Assembly (NCBI GenBank): GCA_050053595.1
Contig: JASFTK010000094.1
Location: 1 to 5,917, forward strand
Direction of reading: 5' to 3'
From: GCA-2726865 sp050053595
GTDB lineage: Archaea; Thermoproteota; Bathyarchaeia; TCS64
Length of the DNA: 5,917 nucleotides
The notes below the pieces were generated by a model. It was not told where the DNA came from and searched no databases. It worked only from the letters and a program-made list of their open reading frames with translations. The stretch's first letter is position 1. Each line of letters begins with the position of its first letter. Positions 3,903 through 5,917 of this stretch are shown here, in pieces. The position numbers and the translations under genes were made by a program.

Positions 3903-5917
3903 TAGATGGAGATGCGGTATCTCTCTTGGAGCTCTTGCCTCTTCCCGGCGTTCCAACCCGTCACATCGGAGTAGTAGCCCGTGATCCGGCTCCACCACCT
4001 GACCTTGCTGCTGCCGCAGCTAGGACAAGAATCGAGCAGACCGACGGAGGTGGAGTTGCATCCGCTACATATGGTCAGGTCCCTGGTGTAGGCGAAGTAT
4101 CCAATCTGGCTGTGTCGGGCGATACGCTGTGTCAGTTTGTATAGGGCTTCAGGGTCGCTGGAAGCCTCACCAAGCCAGGCGTGGAATATATTCCCGCCAC
4201 TCAGTATGGGGAAGAACTTGTGCTCGATATCGATCTTCCTCCCAATGGGTATATTGGAGCCAACATAAGTGTGGGTCCCGTTGCTGTAGTATAGCGGGAG
4301 ATCCCTCTTCCCCTTCGCGATAGCGAGGTTCTGCTCCAAGTCTCCCTTCACCACCTTTTTTGCGGAAGCCGCATACTTTGGGGAGACAAGGTCCTTGATC
4401 GCGAAAGTCTGAGCCGTGCTCTCAGCGGGGGTGCGGGCGAGCATGATCTTCATCCCCGTCTTCATCTCGAGCCCCTTCCTATATTTCTCCATGTCCAGCA
4501 GCAGTTTCAGGGCGAGGCGAACGGCGTCCGCGCTCTCGTGGAGCTGGCTCTCGGTGATGTACTGGACCATCTCATTCATCCCGACGACGCCGATGACGAA
4601 CACCAACTCGTCAAAATCAACGGCAGGTGGGGCTTTCTTACCGGTCCGGGGATCTCGGGGCCTTTGGGTGGCGAAGGGGATCATGTTGTTCTTCATCGAT
4701 TTCTCCATCCACATCTTCTTGGTTTTGAAGACCTCGACAGCCAATCTCATGTTTTCCTTAGCCGCCGCCAGCAGCTTGTCGTAATCCCCTCTGGACCTGT
4801 AGGCCAGCCTCGGCATGTTCATGCTGACCACCTGCCAGCCTCCCATACTGAAGTGTTTACCGTCCTCAAAGTAGAGCTTCTCATAGAACTCTGGGTCAGA
4901 CTCTGGGGAAGAAGCGAACTGATAGGCGCAACACTGGTAGCAGCTTATTCCCTTCCCGTAGCCTCTGTAGGGCGGGAGCATGTTGTCGAAGTAGGGTGCC
5001 CCAAACTTGGCCACCGACTCGTGGACTAACATCCAGAGATCATCGTACTCAGGCTTGAAGAATTCAGGGCTGACATAATTCTCGTTCTTTGGGAAATTGA
5101 ACGGCTTACCCCAGTAGTCTCCCTCCAAAGCAACCTCAGTCACCGCCCTGAAGAAGGTCTGGACCTCGTCCTCATAATTCCCATAGACGTCTGGGCCCAC
5201 CTTTCCCTTCATCACCACAGGGACATCCTGCCAGATCTCAGGCACCCCCATGGGTACCTGTATATTGCTGAAGACCAGCTGACCCCCACGGGTGACATAG
5301 GTCTGGGTGAGCTCGTAGAACATCATCTGAGCCAGCTGCTTCACCTTGTCATAAGAAAGCCCCCGCATGAATGGAGCCAAGAACAGGGTGTAATACATGA
5401 AGCCTTGGCCCCCGCTGAAATTGGTCTGACCTGCGGCCAAGACCTTGACACTGTGGAGGATCGCAACCTCTGGCTGTTTTGCGGGGCCAGCTACGCTGCT
5501 CTGGAAACCCTTCCCATCTGGTAAGAGGCCGTAGTAGAGGAAGTACCGTAGATCCCAGTCCTGACAGAACGGTCGACTCCCGAAGTACTCAAGGGTGTGG
5601 ACATGGATATCGCCCTGATGGTGGGCGGTAGCCAGCTCTGGGGGCATCAGTAGTAGGTACTCTTCCTTGCTGAGGCGATCAGCCTTCTTCTTGTGCACTG
5701 TCTCAGGGTTGGGCTGCAGGTTTGCATTCTCCTTTGCCTCGTAACCATTCCCTGTATCTATCTGATAGGCATCATAGACGGGGGCGCCGACCCGTGTAAG
5801 GAGGTTCTTGTATATGGCGAACTCGGGCTTCTCCTCCGACCATTCCAAGAGGATGTTGTTGGTCAGCTCCCTTAACATAGGACCACTCACGAACTTTGGT
5901 TTGGAGAGCCTCACCCG
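3902..5917 (-). CDS. nrdD: Anaerobic (class III) ribonucleoside-triphosphate reductase, large subunit; 5' end at or beyond the window edge
   Basis: This oxygen-sensitive cytoplasmic enzyme reduces ribonucleoside triphosphates to deoxy forms with a glycyl radical installed by the activase NrdG. Counting from the GTG at 5914 (670 aa), Cys117 lies in RPFCQDWDLRYF. The thiyl-radical cysteine is Cys328 or Cys329 in S-C-Y-Q-C-C-A, with a third Cys at 325. Asn366 is in S-M-N-M-P-R and Glu448 is in GMNE. The zinc ribbon is C616-x2-C619 and C630-x2-C633, and the radical Gly646 lies in RITGYYS, followed by NAGKRQE near the end. Cys117, Cys328/329 and Glu448 correspond to Cys79, Cys290 and Glu446 of the T4 enzyme, which points to the formate-using type. 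The frame stays open past 5914 to the edge, and many homologues carry an N-terminal ATP-cone before K-F-V-S-G-P. The start is therefore unresolved and an ATP-cone may lie outside. No intein interrupts it. nrdG is not in view. Confidence 0.97.
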   Translation of the reverse strand, partial: RVRLSKPKFVSGPMLRELTNNILLEWSEEKPEFAIYKNLLTRVGAPVYDAYQIDTGNGYEAKENANLQPNPETVHKKKADRLSKEEYLLLMPPELATAHHQGDIHVHTLEYFGSRPFCQDWDLRYFLYYGLLPDGKGFQSSVAGPAKQPEVAILHSVKVLAAGQTNFSGGQGFMYYTLFLAPFMRGLSYDKVKQLAQMMFYELTQTYVTRGGQLVFSNIQVPMGVPEIWQDVPVVMKGKVGPDVYGNYEDEVQTFFRAVTEVALEGDYWGKPFNFPKNENYVSPEFFKPEYDDLWMLVHESVAKFGAPYFDNMLPPYRGYGKGISCYQCCAYQFASSPESDPEFYEKLYFEDGKHFSMGGWQVVSMNMPRLAYRSRGDYDKLLAAAKENMRLAVEVFKTKKMWMEKSMKNNMIPFATQRPRDPRTGKKAPPAVDFDELVFVIGVVGMNEMVQYITESQLHESADAVRLALKLLLDMEKYRKGLEMKTGMKIMLARTPAESTAQTFAIKDLVSPKYAASAKKVVKGDLEQNLAIAKGKRDLPLYYSNGTHTYVGSNIPIGRKIDIEHKFFPILSGGNIFHAWLGEASSDPEALYKLTQRIARHSQIGYFAYTRDLTICSGCNSTSVGLLDSCPSCGSSKVRWWSRITGYYSDVTGWNAGKRQELQERYRISI

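Noticed and set aside
4416..5029. Two + strand frames of 122 and 163 codons within nrdD
   Set aside because: They are antisense to a strongly conserved coding region and have no independent coding signs.
1..5917. CRISPR array, tRNA or rRNA gene, insertion sequence or defence island
   Set aside because: I saw no regularly spaced repeats, no cloverleaf-type sequence, no transposase or recombinase, and no terminal inverted repeats on either strand.

Overview
This window reads like an ordinary stretch of archaeal chromosome. The evidence is GGTGA-type ribosome-binding sites that match the archaeal 16S tail, frequent GTG and TTG starts, short U-rich rather than hairpin-plus-U terminators, a membrane-anchored protein of a type I associate with archaea, and an archaeal-style anaerobic ribonucleotide reductase. 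A member of Bathyarchaeia or a related uncultured Thermoproteota lineage is my best guess, but no rRNA or other marker here proves it.

Layout. On the + strand, from the left edge, lie the C-terminal part of a DUF1846/UPF0371 protein (1-633) and then, after a 192-base gap with two inverted repeats, a membrane-anchored two-domain surface protein (826-1551). All remaining genes are on the - strand and converge on the surface protein at about 1552-1600. Read in their own direction from the right edge, they are: an anaerobic ribonucleoside-triphosphate reductase NrdD (5917-3902, open at the edge); a DUF1614 polytopic membrane protein (3817-3074); a small signal-peptide plus single-TM protein (3006-2548); a 4-oxalocrotonate tautomerase-like protein (2408-2229); and a VOC/glyoxalase-fold protein split by a one-base frameshift (1965-1601). 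The gap 1966-2228 (263 bases) has no gene I can support. It holds two adjacent inverted repeats next to the VOC gene and a U-rich tract after the tautomerase gene.

How the genes fit together. NrdD points to deoxynucleotide synthesis under anoxic conditions; its activase NrdG is not in the window. Gaps between the - strand genes range from 67 to 263 bases, and nearly every start has its own ribosome-binding site. I therefore see a loose same-strand run rather than a tight operon, and no shared pathway. The 84-base gap between nrdD and the DUF1614 gene is unusually dense in palindromes.

I looked for a new system (defence islands, repeat arrays, mobile elements, ribozymes, unusual operons) and did not find one. 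The items most worth checking are the frameshifted VOC gene, the palindrome cluster at 3816-3902, the lone propeller-blade-like segment in the small membrane protein, and the active-site changes in the tautomerase.
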